The notes under the pieces are model-generated. The model made no database searches. It was not told the DNA's origin and saw nothing but the letters and a program-made list of their open reading frames with translations. Both the position numbers and the translations under genes were made by a program. Source: WHTX01 sp038255145 (lineage in GTDB: Bacteria > Actinomycetota > Acidimicrobiia > Acidimicrobiales > CAIXPF01). From it: a stretch of 52,862 nt of DNA. Positions 25,452 to 34,215 of this stretch are shown here, piece by piece (position 1 is the first letter of the stretch; the number at the start of each line of letters is the position of its first letter). The stretch lies in contig JBBSLP010000042.1 of the NCBI GenBank assembly GCA_038255145.1, forward strand, positions 1 through 52,862, written 5' to 3'.

Positions 25452-26831
25452 CTAGGGGCGCAGGGTGGTCGTCGTCCGCACCGGCGTGGTCGGCGCCGGG
25501 AGCAGCGGCGGCAGCGACACCGGCGTGGTGGTCATGGTGGTCGTGGTGGTCCCCCGGGTGGTCGACGTCGTGGTGGCGGGGGCCGGCCGCGTCGTGGTCG
25601 TGGTCCCACAGACCGGGGGCAACGGCCGGGTCGTGGTCGTCGTCGCTCCCGCCCGGGTGGTGGTCGTCGTCGGCCGCGTCGTGGTGGTCGGCCGCGTCGT
25701 GGTCGTCGTCGCTCCCGGACGGGTGGTCGTCGTCGTGGGCGGCGGCGTGCACGGCGTGGTCGTGGTCGTCGTGCCGCCCGGCGCCGTGGTCGTGGTCGTC
25801 GTGCCCGGCAGCGTGGTGGTGGTGCCGCCGGGAGCACTGGTGGTCGTCGACCCCCCGGGCACCGTGGTCGTGGTGCCCCCGGGCAGGGTGGTGGTCGTCG
25901 GGCCGCCGGGCAGGGTGGTGGTGGTCACCGGCGGGGGCAGGGTGGTGGTGGGCAGGGGCGTCTCGGCCTGGGTGCGGAAGGCGAGGCGGAAGCCGACCGT
26001 GGTCCGACCCGGAGCCAGGGGCCCGTACTCCAGCGCCAGGGCCACGGGCGCACCGGGCACATCGGAGACCAGGTTGGGCAGGTCGACGTTGGTGGCCACG
26101 AAGCCGGAACCGCCGGGGCAGGTCTCGATGGCCACCGCCGCGTAGGGGCACGCGGCGGGGCCGACGAGGTACTGGAAGCCCTCGCCGAGGATGACCTCCA
26201 TGCCGTGCACCTGGTAGGTGGCCGGGGTCGTGCCCAGCACGGTGAAGGCGCCAGCCGTCTTGCCGTCGGGTGCGGCGTAGCCCTGGGCCGTGGGCAGGGT
26301 CGACTCGCCGATCCAGAACAGGCGCACGGGGGCGGTCGTCCCCTCGGGGACCGTCACCCGGGCCTGGATGTCCAGGAAGTTGCCGGGGCGGGTGTAGCTG
26401 ACGGTGACGGCGACGGAGAACCCGGCCAGCGACTCGGGCGGGGTCAGGGTGGAGAAGATGGTGCCGTAGCTCTGCGAGGCGCTGATGCGATCCCAGGGCA
26501 CCCCGGCCCCGGTCTCGGCCAGCACATCGGACACGATGGTGCTGCCCACGGCGAGGGCGAAGTGGTTGCCCGTGGCCAGGCGGGACCCGGCGGCCAGGCC
26601 GGTGGTGGCCAGCTGGGGTGCGCCAGCGGCGCTGACCTCGAGCTGACCCGACGCGTAGCTGACCTGCAGCCCGTCCTCGGCCGTGGTCCCCCCGCCGGTG
26701 TTCAGCGTGCGTAGGAGGCCGTCTTCGGTCGGTGCCGCGCTCACCGTCGGCACCCCCACCAGGACGGTGGACCCGAGGACCAGGGCCCCGAACGCGACCA
26801 TGGCTCCGACTCGAGCGCTCCATTTCGGCAT
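25452..26831 (-). CDS. Secreted protein with threonine-rich mucin-like tail
   Basis: A 459-residue exported protein. Residues 1-34 are a Sec signal (basic MPKWSAR, hydrophobic core, cleavage near VSAAP). Residues about 35-300 form a beta-rich globular domain with four cysteines near ACPYAAVAIETCPGG and no family I recognise. The last 155 residues are low-complexity TTTT blocks broken by LPGG, APGG, TRP and a CxxC-like TPCTPPP/PVCG pair. No LPXTG or C-terminal membrane anchor is present, so it is probably released or bound non-covalently. The tail is a plausible O-glycosylation site. The ATG at 26831 has GGAAGC eight bases upstream. Confidence 0.8.
   Translation of the reverse strand: MPKWSARVGAMVAFGALVLGSTVLVGVPTVSAAPTEDGLLRTLNTGGGTTAEDGLQVSYASGQLEVSAAGAPQLATTGLAAGSRLATGNHFALAVGSTIVSDVLAETGAGVPWDRISASQSYGTIFSTLTPPESLAGFSVAVTVSYTRPGNFLDIQARVTVPEGTTAPVRLFWIGESTLPTAQGYAAPDGKTAGAFTVLGTTPATYQVHGMEVILGEGFQYLVGPAACPYAAVAIETCPGGSGFVATNVDLPNLVSDVPGAPVALALEYGPLAPGRTTVGFRLAFRTQAETPLPTTTLPPPVTTTTLPGGPTTTTLPGGTTTTVPGGSTTTSAPGGTTTTLPGTTTTTTAPGGTTTTTTPCTPPPTTTTTRPGATTTTTRPTTTTRPTTTTTRAGATTTTTRPLPPVCGTTTTTRPAPATTTSTTRGTTTTTMTTTPVSLPPLLPAPTTPVRTTTTLRP
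25466..25965 (-). repeat. Low-complexity threonine/proline codon repeat within the secreted protein gene
   Basis: On plus this reads as irregular arrays of GTCGTGGT and GGTGGTCGTC. On minus it encodes ACC/ACG threonine runs of three to six, separated by short Pro-Gly, Arg-Pro or Ala-Pro spacers. Repeat length is irregular, so it is not a simple tandem array. Such DNA can expand or contract by slippage, and copy number may vary between strains or be mis-assembled. Confidence 0.75.
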
Positions 26832-26921
26832 CGCTACCAGCTTCCGATAGTCCCACCGCCCGTCGCCACCCTGGCACACGCTGCGGTCAGGCCGAAAGTG
26901 GAACGTCGCTAGTCTCCGCCT

Positions 26922-27698
26922 GTGGCCGCCCGTTTCCCCTTCCTTGATCACGTCGGGCCCCTGGCCTTCGCCCACCAGGGCGGTGCCCTGGAGCGGCCGG
27001 AGAACTCCCTGGCCGCCTTCGCCCACGCCGTCGACCTCGGGTACCGCTACCTGGAGACCGACGTGCGCCTGAGCGCCGACCACCGGGTGGTGGTCATCCA
27101 CGACGCCGCCCTCGACCGGGTCAGCGATGGCAGTGGGGCGGTGGCCGCCTACACCTGGGACGAGCTGTCCCGGGTGCGGCTGTTGGCCCCGGACGGGACG
27201 GTGAGCGACGAGGGCCTGCCCCTGCTCGAGGACGTGCTCACCCGTTGGCCCGACGTGCGGGTCAACGTCGACGCCAAGGACTGGCGGGTGGCCGCCCCCC
27301 TCGCTGCCCTGGTGCAGCGGTTGGGGGTGACCGACCGGGTGTGCCTGGGGGCGTTCGACGAACGCCGGGTGCGGGCGCTGCGCCACCACGTGGGGCGGGA
27401 GCTGTGCACGGCCCTGGGACCGGTGGACGTGGGTCGGCTGGTGGCTACGGCACGGGGTCTGCGCACGGGTCGCCCGTGGGGCGCCTGCGCCCAGGTGCCC
27501 GTCCGCCACGGTCGCGTCGAGGTCGTCACCCCGGCCTTCCTGGCTGCGGCCCACCGCTACGGCGTGCCCGTGGTCGTGTGGACCATCGACGACGAGGCCG
27601 AGATGCACCGCCTACTCGACCTGGGTGTCGATGGCCTCATGACCAACCGCCCCACCCTCCTGCGCGCCGTCCTCGAATCCCGGGGCCAGTGGTCCTGA
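26922..27698 (+). CDS. Glycerophosphodiester phosphodiesterase family protein
   Basis: A 258-residue TIM-barrel phosphodiesterase. AHQGGALERPENS matches the catalytic HR-G-x-x-PENT entry motif, with Gln where Arg is usual. ETDVRLSADHRVVVIHD gives the metal-binding E, D and the catalytic second His. VVVWTIDD and GVDGLMTNRP close the barrel. It hydrolyses glycerophosphodiesters to glycerol 3-phosphate and an alcohol. No signal peptide is seen. GTG at 26922 has TAGTCT six bases upstream and no Shine-Dalgarno, consistent with leaderless expression. It is divergent from the Thr-rich protein gene. Confidence 0.88.
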   Translation: MAARFPFLDHVGPLAFAHQGGALERPENSLAAFAHAVDLGYRYLETDVRLSADHRVVVIHDAALDRVSDGSGAVAAYTWDELSRVRLLAPDGTVSDEGLPLLEDVLTRWPDVRVNVDAKDWRVAAPLAALVQRLGVTDRVCLGAFDERRVRALRHHVGRELCTALGPVDVGRLVATARGLRTGRPWGACAQVPVRHGRVEVVTPAFLAAAHRYGVPVVVWTIDDEAEMHRLLDLGVDGLMTNRPTLLRAVLESRGQWS

Positions 27699-27757
27699 CC
27701 GGACGGGGCTGACGTCGCCGCGCGGTGGGGGGCGCTCGGGGCGGATGCCAGCAGCGG

Positions 27758-29155
27758 TCAGGGCAGCAGCACGTTGGGGTTGAGGGTGCCGGTGGGGTCG
27801 AAGGCCGCCTTGAGCCGGGCGAAGAGGGTGAGCTCGGCCGGGCTGCGGTTGAGGTGGAGCCAGGGCTTCTTGGCCGTGCCGATGCCGTGCTCGGCCGAGA
27901 TCGAGCCGCCGAAGCTGGCCACGTGGCGCAGCACGGCGTCGTCGACGGCCTCGTCGTCGGCCTCGACCCCGGTGATGTTGACGTGGATGTTGCCGTCGGC
28001 CACGTGGCCGAACAGCCACACCGACGCCGCCGGTCGCAACGCGGCCACCACCTCGGGCACCGTGGTCACGAACTCGGCCAGCGCCGCTCCGGGCAGGGTC
28101 ACGTCGAGCTTGTGCGGCGCACCGACCATGTTGATGGCCTCGGTGTGCCGCTCGCGGTAACCCCACAGCAGCTCGTAGCGCCCGGCGTCGGCCACCGCGG
28201 CGTCGGCGACCCCTTCCAGCGCGGCGACCACGTCGGCCAGCTCGTCCATGGGGTCGGAGCGGTTGTTGGCCACCTCGACCAGCAGGTAGGCGGCGTGGGG
28301 CTCGTGGAAGGGGCGGGGCAGGGTGAGCTGGCTGCACACCAGCTCCAGCCCGGCGTGCAGGAACAGCTCGGCGGCGTCGAGGTCGGCCAGCGCGGCCCGC
28401 AACGCTCCCCCGGCCACCACCGCTGCCGCCACGTCGTCGAAGGCCACCAGGGCCAGGGCCCGCTCGGTCGTCCGGGCCCGCAGGCGGAGGCGCACGGCGG
28501 TGACCACGGCCAGGGTGCCCTCGCTGCCGCACAGCATCCGGGTCCAGTCGTAGCCGGTGTTGTCCTTGGCCAGCCCGTCGAGGTGGCGCAGCACCTGGCC
28601 GTCCGAGCGCACGGCCTCGAGGCCCATGACCTGGTCGCGCATGGCGCCGTAGCGGACGAAGCGCAGCCCCCCGGCGTTGGTGGCCACCATGCCCCCCACG
28701 GTGGCCGAGTCCCGGGCCCCGAGGTCGACCCCGAAGGCCAGCCCGGCCGTGGCCACGTGGGCGTGCAACGCGGCCAGGCTCACCCCGGCGTCCACGGTGA
28801 CCTGGCCGTCGACCGCATCGACCTCACCGAGCTGGTCCAGCCGGCGCAACGACAGCACCACCTCGCCGGCCAGGGGCACGCTGCCCCCCACCAGGCCGGT
28901 GTTGCCGCCCTGGGGCACCACGGCCACCCCCGCGGCCGAACACAGGGCCAGCACGGCCGCCACCTCGTCCACGGAAGCGGGGCGGACCACGGCCGGGGTG
29001 GCGCCGATGAAGCGCCCGGTCCAGTCGCGCGCGTAGCCGGCCACGGCGTCGGCGTCGACGAGCACGTGGGCCGACCCCACCACCGCGACCAGGGCGTCGA
29101 CCAGATCAGGCGCCAGAGGAGCCGGGGCGGCGGGGGCGGCGGTGGGCTCGGTCAC
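27758..29155 (-). CDS. FAD-binding oxidase, GlcD/D-2-hydroxyacid dehydrogenase-like
   Basis: A 465-residue flavoprotein of the vanillyl-alcohol oxidase fold. VRPASVDEVAAVLALC, VVPQGGNTGLVGGSVP, GARDSATVGGMVATNAGG and CGSEGTLAVVTAVRLRL form the FAD domain. The C-terminal FGHVADGNIHVNI and SAEHGIGTAKK are typical of glycolate oxidase subunit GlcD and D-lactate/D-2-hydroxyglutarate dehydrogenases. It oxidises a 2-hydroxyacid to the 2-oxoacid; the exact substrate is unclear. GTG at 29155 lies 12 bases downstream of the enoyl-CoA hydratase stop, so the two form an operon. Confidence 0.9.
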   Translation of the reverse strand: MTEPTAAPAAPAPLAPDLVDALVAVVGSAHVLVDADAVAGYARDWTGRFIGATPAVVRPASVDEVAAVLALCSAAGVAVVPQGGNTGLVGGSVPLAGEVVLSLRRLDQLGEVDAVDGQVTVDAGVSLAALHAHVATAGLAFGVDLGARDSATVGGMVATNAGGLRFVRYGAMRDQVMGLEAVRSDGQVLRHLDGLAKDNTGYDWTRMLCGSEGTLAVVTAVRLRLRARTTERALALVAFDDVAAAVVAGGALRAALADLDAAELFLHAGLELVCSQLTLPRPFHEPHAAYLLVEVANNRSDPMDELADVVAALEGVADAAVADAGRYELLWGYRERHTEAINMVGAPHKLDVTLPGAALAEFVTTVPEVVAALRPAASVWLFGHVADGNIHVNITGVEADDEAVDDAVLRHVASFGGSISAEHGIGTAKKPWLHLNRSPAELTLFARLKAAFDPTGTLNPNVLLP

Positions 29156-29167
29156 GGTCAGTCGGCC

Positions 29168-29980
29168 TCAGTCGGCATCGAGGAACGCGGCGGGCCGCTT
29201 CTCGAAGAAGGCCTTGACCGCTTCCACCTGGTTGGGCGAGCCGATCAGGCTGTGGATGTGGCGCTGCTCGGCGGCGAAGCCCTCCTCCAGAGAGACCTGG
29301 CCGGCCATGTCCAGCAGCTCCTTGGCGCCCTGGATGGCCTGGGGCGACTTGGAGGCGATCTCGTAGGCCAGCCCGAGGGCGTCGTCGCGGGTGTTCTCGG
29401 ACAACCGGGTGGCCAGGCCGATCTCGCTGGCCTCGAGGCCCGAGACCATGCGCCCGGTGAAGGTCAGCTCCTTGGCCACGTCGAGGCCGACGAGGCGGGG
29501 CAGGAACTGGGTGCCGGTCATGTCGGGGATGAGGCCCCAGCGGATCTCGAGCACCGACATCTGCGCCTCGGGGTGCACGACGCGGATGTCGGCCCCCAGC
29601 GCCAGCTGGAAGCCGCCGCCCAGGGCGTGGCCGTGCACGGCGGCGATGACGGGGGCGGCGATCTCGGTCCACACGTAGACGGCCTGCTGACCGGCGGCGG
29701 TGATGCGACCGCCCTTGAGGCCGACCGGGGCCGCCTCACGGGTGCTGTCGCCGGCCATGGCCTGGAAGGAGCCGAAGTCGAGCCCGGCGCAGAACGAGCG
29801 CCCCTCGCCCGACAGCACCACGGCCCGCACCCGGCTGTCGCCCTTGAGCTCCTCGCCGACCTCGATGAGGGCGGCGAACATGGCGGGGTCGAGGGCGTTC
29901 ATCTTCTCGGGTCGGTTGAGGCGCACGTCGGCCACCCCGTCCTCCACCGTGTACACGACCCGATCGGAACGTTCAGTCAC
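29168..29980 (-). CDS. Enoyl-CoA hydratase/isomerase (crotonase family)
   Basis: A 270-residue crotonase. LNRPEKMNALD, the oxyanion segment GEGRSFCAGLDFGS, and HGHALGGGFQLALGADIRVV are typical. The glutamate positions of classical hydratases near LEIRWGLIPD are partly kept (RWGLIPDMTG), so hydratase or isomerase activity is possible. It adds water to enoyl-CoA in beta-oxidation. GTG at 29980 is chosen because AGGAGG lies six bases upstream. It is the first gene of a two-gene minus-strand operon and is divergent from the lytic transglycosylase. Confidence 0.9.
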   Translation of the reverse strand: MTERSDRVVYTVEDGVADVRLNRPEKMNALDPAMFAALIEVGEELKGDSRVRAVVLSGEGRSFCAGLDFGSFQAMAGDSTREAAPVGLKGGRITAAGQQAVYVWTEIAAPVIAAVHGHALGGGFQLALGADIRVVHPEAQMSVLEIRWGLIPDMTGTQFLPRLVGLDVAKELTFTGRMVSGLEASEIGLATRLSENTRDDALGLAYEIASKSPQAIQGAKELLDMAGQVSLEEGFAAEQRHIHSLIGSPNQVEAVKAFFEKRPAAFLDAD

Positions 29981-30126
29981 CGACGACCTCCTACCCAGGG
30001 AAACCCCCAGTCTGGCCCAGGGAGCCCTCAGCATGGTCGAGGGTGTCAGCCGCTTCCAACGCGCGGCTGCCGCGATATCACTCAGCGGAGTGTTCCGCGC
30101 TCTCAACGTCCCCGCGCGCTTAACTG

Positions 30127-31470
30127 GTGGGGCTGATGCCGTTCCCATCCCCGTCTCACTGCTGGCCCCGTAGATCGGCGTTTTTCGTGCTCGCCGTGGT
30201 CACGGCACTGCTGTGCGGTGTCGCTGGTGTGGTGGTCCGCTCGGCGGCCGCCCAGGACGCCACGCCCGACACCGGCGGGCAGCTGGCCGGCATCTCCCCC
30301 GAGCTGGCCCAGGTGCCCGTCACCGGCCCCCAGGTCAGCGTGGCTGCGGCTGCGGTGCGCGACGTCGAGGACGGCATCGACGGTGCCGCCCAGGCCCAGC
30401 GCGAGGCCGAGGGCCGGGCCGCCGACCTGGTGACCGAGCGGGTGGGGTTGGAGGCGGCCACGGTGGCCCACCAACACGCCCGCGGCGATGCCGAGGCCCG
30501 TCACCTGCAGGCCGAACAGGACGTGGTGTGGTTCGAGGGCCAACTGGTGGCCGTGCAGCACGTCATCGACGAGCTGGCGGTGTCGAACTACGTGGGGGCG
30601 GAGGACGACGGCTTCGAGTTCGAGACCGCGGCCGTACCCCTGGCCCGCCAGCGCACGACCTACAGCCGGGCCGTGTTCCAGCGCCAGCAGGAGGAGCACG
30701 CCAGGTTGGTGGCGGGCAGGGACGAGGCCACCGCCCGCAGCGCCCAGGCCACCGCCGACGGTGAGGCGGCCCGGGTGGCCCTGGTCGAGGACGACCGCCT
30801 GCTCACCGCCAACAGCGAGGGCACGGCCACCGCGGCCACCGCGGCCGCCGCCGCCGTGGCCGACCAGGTGCGCCTGAGTGCCGAGCTGACCGATGTGCAG
30901 GCCGCCCTGGCCGAGGCCCGCCGCACCGGCGAGATCCCCGGCAGCACGGGCATGCGCCTGGTGGTGCTCGACGCCATCTGGAAGGCCACCGTGGTCGAGG
31001 CCGAGCGCCGGCCCGAGTGCGCCCTCGACTGGACGCTTCTGGCCGCCATCTCCCGGGTCGAGGGTCGCCACGGCACCTACGGCGGTTCCCAGGTCGACAC
31101 GGACGGCAACGTGCACCCGGCCATCATCGGGCCCGCACTCGACGGGGTGGAGTTCGCCCGCATCCCCGACAGCGACGGCGGGCGCTACGACGGGGACACG
31201 ACGTGGGACCGGGCCGTGGGGCCCATGCAGTTCATCCCCTCGTCGTGGACCATCTTCGGCGAGGACGCCGACGGGAACGGCTTCAACGACCCCAACAACA
31301 TGTACGACGCCACCCTGGCTGCGGCCGAGCACCTGTGCCGCAACGGGGCCGACACCTCGACCCCCGCCGGCCGCCAACAGGCCCTCTTCTCCTACAACCA
31401 GTCCGACAGCTACCGCATCACCGTCGAGGGCTACCAGCGCGGCTACCAGGCCCTGCTGCCCGACCTCTAG
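30127..31470 (+). CDS. Exported lytic murein transglycosylase with coiled-coil N-terminal half
   Basis: A 447-residue exported cell-wall enzyme. A basic start (PRRSAF) and hydrophobic core to about residue 42 (VVRSAAAQD) form a signal peptide or anchor. Residues about 70-275 are alanine/glutamate-rich and predicted coiled coil. The C-terminal domain is MltB/SLT-like: LLAAISRVEGRHGTYGG contains the catalytic glutamate, and GPMQFIPSSW, DGNGFNDPNNMYDA and LFSYNQSDSY follow. It cleaves peptidoglycan glycan strands. The coiled-coil half recalls RipA/PcsB-type divisome hydrolases, suggesting regulated activity. GTG 30127 or ATG 30136 may be the start. Confidence 0.85.
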   Translation: MGLMPFPSPSHCWPRRSAFFVLAVVTALLCGVAGVVVRSAAAQDATPDTGGQLAGISPELAQVPVTGPQVSVAAAAVRDVEDGIDGAAQAQREAEGRAADLVTERVGLEAATVAHQHARGDAEARHLQAEQDVVWFEGQLVAVQHVIDELAVSNYVGAEDDGFEFETAAVPLARQRTTYSRAVFQRQQEEHARLVAGRDEATARSAQATADGEAARVALVEDDRLLTANSEGTATAATAAAAAVADQVRLSAELTDVQAALAEARRTGEIPGSTGMRLVVLDAIWKATVVEAERRPECALDWTLLAAISRVEGRHGTYGGSQVDTDGNVHPAIIGPALDGVEFARIPDSDGGRYDGDTTWDRAVGPMQFIPSSWTIFGEDADGNGFNDPNNMYDATLAAAEHLCRNGADTSTPAGRQQALFSYNQSDSYRITVEGYQRGYQALLPDL

Positions 31471-31500
31471 CGCCGGGACCGCCGCCCACGCAGCTCGGGA

Positions 31501-31746
31501 TCAGCTGGCGCCGACGTAGGGGCAGTGGCGGCAGCCGTTGTCGCAGCACCGGGCCCGGTCGGCCAGGTAGGCAGCGGTGAGGACGAACAACCCCGTTGCC
31601 GGATCGAGGTAGCCGGCCTCGCCTCGGGCCACGGCGGCGTCATGGGCGGCGAGGATGGCGGCGTGGTCCGCCCGCTCGGGGTCCAGGCGGCCGGGGTGGG
31701 GCATCCGCCAGTCCGACCGGAGGGGCGGAGGCGTCGACGTGCTCAC
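31501..31746 (-). CDS. DUF5522-like small cysteine protein
   Basis: An 81-residue protein from GTG 31746 (67 residues if the ATG at 31704 is used). RLDPERADHAAILAAHDAAVARGEAGYLDPATGLFV and the C-terminal CCDNGCRHCPYVG are the conserved features of DUF5522. The clustered cysteines CC-x3-C-x2-C suggest a metal site. The function of the family is unknown. It follows the transporter ATPase on the same strand with a 77-base gap. Confidence 0.8.
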   Translation of the reverse strand: MSTSTPPPLRSDWRMPHPGRLDPERADHAAILAAHDAAVARGEAGYLDPATGLFVLTAAYLADRARCCDNGCRHCPYVGAS

Positions 31747-31823
31747 GCCGGAGCCAACGCGGTGAGCACCCGTGCGATTCCACGGTGGCGACGGGTGCGG
31801 CGACGGCGGAGGCGCGACGTGGG

Positions 31824-33229
31824 TCAGACCAGGGCGTCCATGGGGTCGGCGGCGGCGTCCACCGCGCTGATCAGGGGGAAGTGGCAGGCCACGAAGTGAC
31901 CTTCGGACAGCTGCTGGAGCTGGGGCTCCTCGACCGAGCAGCGCTCGGCGGCCCGGGGGCACCGGGTGCGGAACCGGCACCCCGACGGCGGGCTGATGGG
32001 CGAGGGCAGCTCCCCCATCAGCCGTGACGCCCCCCGTTGGGTGACGGTGGGGTCGGGCTCGGGGATCGACGCGATCAGCGCGGCGCTGTAGGGGTGGGCC
32101 GGGTGCTCGTAGATCTCGTCGGAGCCCGCCACCTCGCACACCTTGCCCAGGTACATGACCGCCACCCGGTCGCTGACGTTCTTGACCACGGCCAGGTCGT
32201 GGGCGATGAACACCAGGGTCAGGCCGTAGCGGGCCTTCAGGTCCTCGAGCAGGTTGAGCACCTGGGCCTGCACCGAGACGTCGAGGGCGGACACGGGCTC
32301 GTCGCAGATCAGGACCGGGGGTCGACCACCAGGGCCCGGGCGATGCAGATGCGCTGGCACTGACCGCCGGAGAACTCGTGGGGCCGCTTGGGCATGGCCA
32401 CATCGGGGTCCAGGCCCACGGTGTCGAGCACGTCGCGCACCTTGGCGTCGGCCTCGGCCCGGAACCGGGCACGATCCCGGCGCACGGCGATCGTGCGGGG
32501 GATGGCGGCGAAGGGCATGGCCAGCACCAGGACCAGCCACAGCGCCGCGGTCACGGCGAAGGCGATGACGAAGGGGGCCAGTAGCACCAGGCCGGGCACG
32601 GCGATGAAGGGGGTGACGTCGACCAGGTGGGCCAGGGCCCCGGCCACCCCGGTGGGCTCCGGCCCCCCGACGGGACCGCTCCCCTGGGCCCGGGTGCCCA
32701 CGATCCACGTCAACGCGGCCACGGCCAGGATGGGCAGCGTCCACCGCCCCCACGCCCACAGCCGGTTCCACAGCCGCACCAGCCACGGCGCGTAGGCCTC
32801 CCACCCCCGGGCCACCGGGGAACGGGGGAAGCTCTCCAACCAGCGCACGACCAGGGGCTCGGCCACCACGTCGGCCACGGTCCGCCGCGGGTTCAGCGAC
32901 GAGATGGGGTCCTGGAAGATCATCTGCAGTTGGCTGCGCACGGCCCGCAGGTCGTCACCGGTGGAGGCGGTGATGTCGTGGCCCTCGAGCAGGACCTTGC
33001 CGCTGGTGGGCTTGGGCAACTGCAACACGGCGCGCCCGGTGGTGCTCTTGCCGCACCCCGATTCCCCCACCAGGCCCAGGGTCTCGCCCCGGCGCACGTC
33101 GAAGGACACGTCGCTCACCGCGTTGACCACCAGGCCGGTGTTGCCCACGGGGAACTCGACCACGAGGTGCTCCACCCGCAGCAGGGTGTCCTCGGGGGCC
33201 CGCAGGTGGGCGGTGCCGCTCCCGGCCAT
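31824..33229 (-). pseudogene. Oligopeptide ABC transporter ATPase (OppF/DppF type) with membrane insert; frameshifted
   Basis: The frame starting at ATG 33229 gives Walker A GESGCGKST (residues 55-63), Q-loop FQDPISSLNPR (Q106) and signature FSGGQ (286-290), but stops at 32309 after RALVVDP. Restoring one base near 32315 continues into VLICDEPVSALD (Walker B), the H-loop HDLAVV and the OppF tail with CRFRTRCPRA, ending at 31824. The repaired protein would be about 468 residues against about 330 for the family. The surplus lies at residues 130-258, between Q-loop and signature, and holds hydrophobic segments near 163-178 and 205-246. It overlaps the dppC stop by one base. It may be a decayed gene or an assembly indel. 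Confidence 0.8.
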
Positions 33230-34215
33230 CAGACGTTGGACTCCTTGACCTCGAGGCGTTCGCGGACGCGGTCACCCATGGAGTTCATCGAGAGCACGGT
33301 CAGGAAGATCATCATGGCCGGGAAGAGCACGATGTGGGGGGCCCGGGCCAGCTGGTCACGGCCCTGGTTGATCATCACGCCCCAGCTGGCCTGGTTGGGG
33401 TCCGATGCCCCCACGAAGGCCAGGGCGCCCTCGGCCACGATGAGGTTGGCCACCCCGATGAGGGCGAAGGCGCCCACCGTGGGCAACACGTTGGGCAGGA
33501 TGTCGCGGATCATCACCCGCATGTTGCGGGTGCCCAGGGCCCGCGCCGCGAGCACGAACTCACGCTCCCGGAAGGTCAGCACCAGGGCCCGGATGATGCG
33601 GGCCACGTTGGGGGTGGCCAGGATCGTCAGGGCCAGGACCAGGTTGCGGGTGCTGTTGCCCAGGAAGGCGGCGATGGCGATGAGCAGCACCAGGGGCGGG
33701 AAGGCCAGCATCACGTCGAGGGCCCCGGTGATGGTGGACTCGACGCGGTTGCGGTAGTAGCCCGCCACCAGCCCCAACGAGCCCCCGATGATCAGCGCGC
33801 CGGCATAGGCGAACACCCCCACGGCCAGGGACTTGCGGGCCCCGTAGATGCACCGGGAGAAGATGTCCTTGCCGATGTTGTCGCCGCCGAACCAGTGCTC
33901 GAGCGAGGGTCCCTGACGGGACAGCCCCCGGAACGTGGCGTTGGGGTCGGCCAGCGGCAGCACGTTGGCGAACACGGCGGCGAAGACGAGCAGCACCAGC
34001 CAGGTGCCAGCCAGCCAGAAGGCCACGCCCCAGCGCTTGCGCACGAAGCGGGGCGGTTCGGCGGGATCGGACACGGGCTCGAGGTCGTGTCCGAGGCCGT
34101 CGACGAGTGGGGTCATCCCCGGCTCCACGTCGAAGAAGTCGGCGTGGTCCCCCGTCATCGGCAGGTCCGGCTGTGTCCGCCCGAAGGCGGCACGGCTAGG
34201 CGATGGCTCGGGCAT
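33229..34215 (-). CDS. dppC: Oligopeptide/dipeptide ABC transporter permease, DppC/OppC type
   Basis: A 328-residue inner-membrane permease. A cytoplasmic N-terminal extension of about 65 residues, longer than usual, precedes helix 1 (FWLAGTWLVLLVFAAVFANVLP). HWFGGDNIGKDIFSRCIYGARKSLAVG is the OppC-type periplasmic segment. The coupling EAA loop is RALVLTFREREFVLAARALGT, and IRDILPNVLPT follows. It pairs with DppB to form the peptide channel. ATG at 34215 has GAGGG seven bases upstream and overlaps the end of dppB by 20 bases. Confidence 0.92.
   Translation of the reverse strand: MPEPSPSRAAFGRTQPDLPMTGDHADFFDVEPGMTPLVDGLGHDLEPVSDPAEPPRFVRKRWGVAFWLAGTWLVLLVFAAVFANVLPLADPNATFRGLSRQGPSLEHWFGGDNIGKDIFSRCIYGARKSLAVGVFAYAGALIIGGSLGLVAGYYRNRVESTITGALDVMLAFPPLVLLIAIAAFLGNSTRNLVLALTILATPNVARIIRALVLTFREREFVLAARALGTRNMRVMIRDILPNVLPTVGAFALIGVANLIVAEGALAFVGASDPNQASWGVMINQGRDQLARAPHIVLFPAMMIFLTVLSMNSMGDRVRERLEVKESNV

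Noticed and set aside
25466..25965. Dense short repeats that might look like a CRISPR array or minisatellite
   Set aside because: Repeats have no fixed unit or spacer length and translate cleanly into Thr/Pro codons in frame with a signal-peptide-bearing gene.
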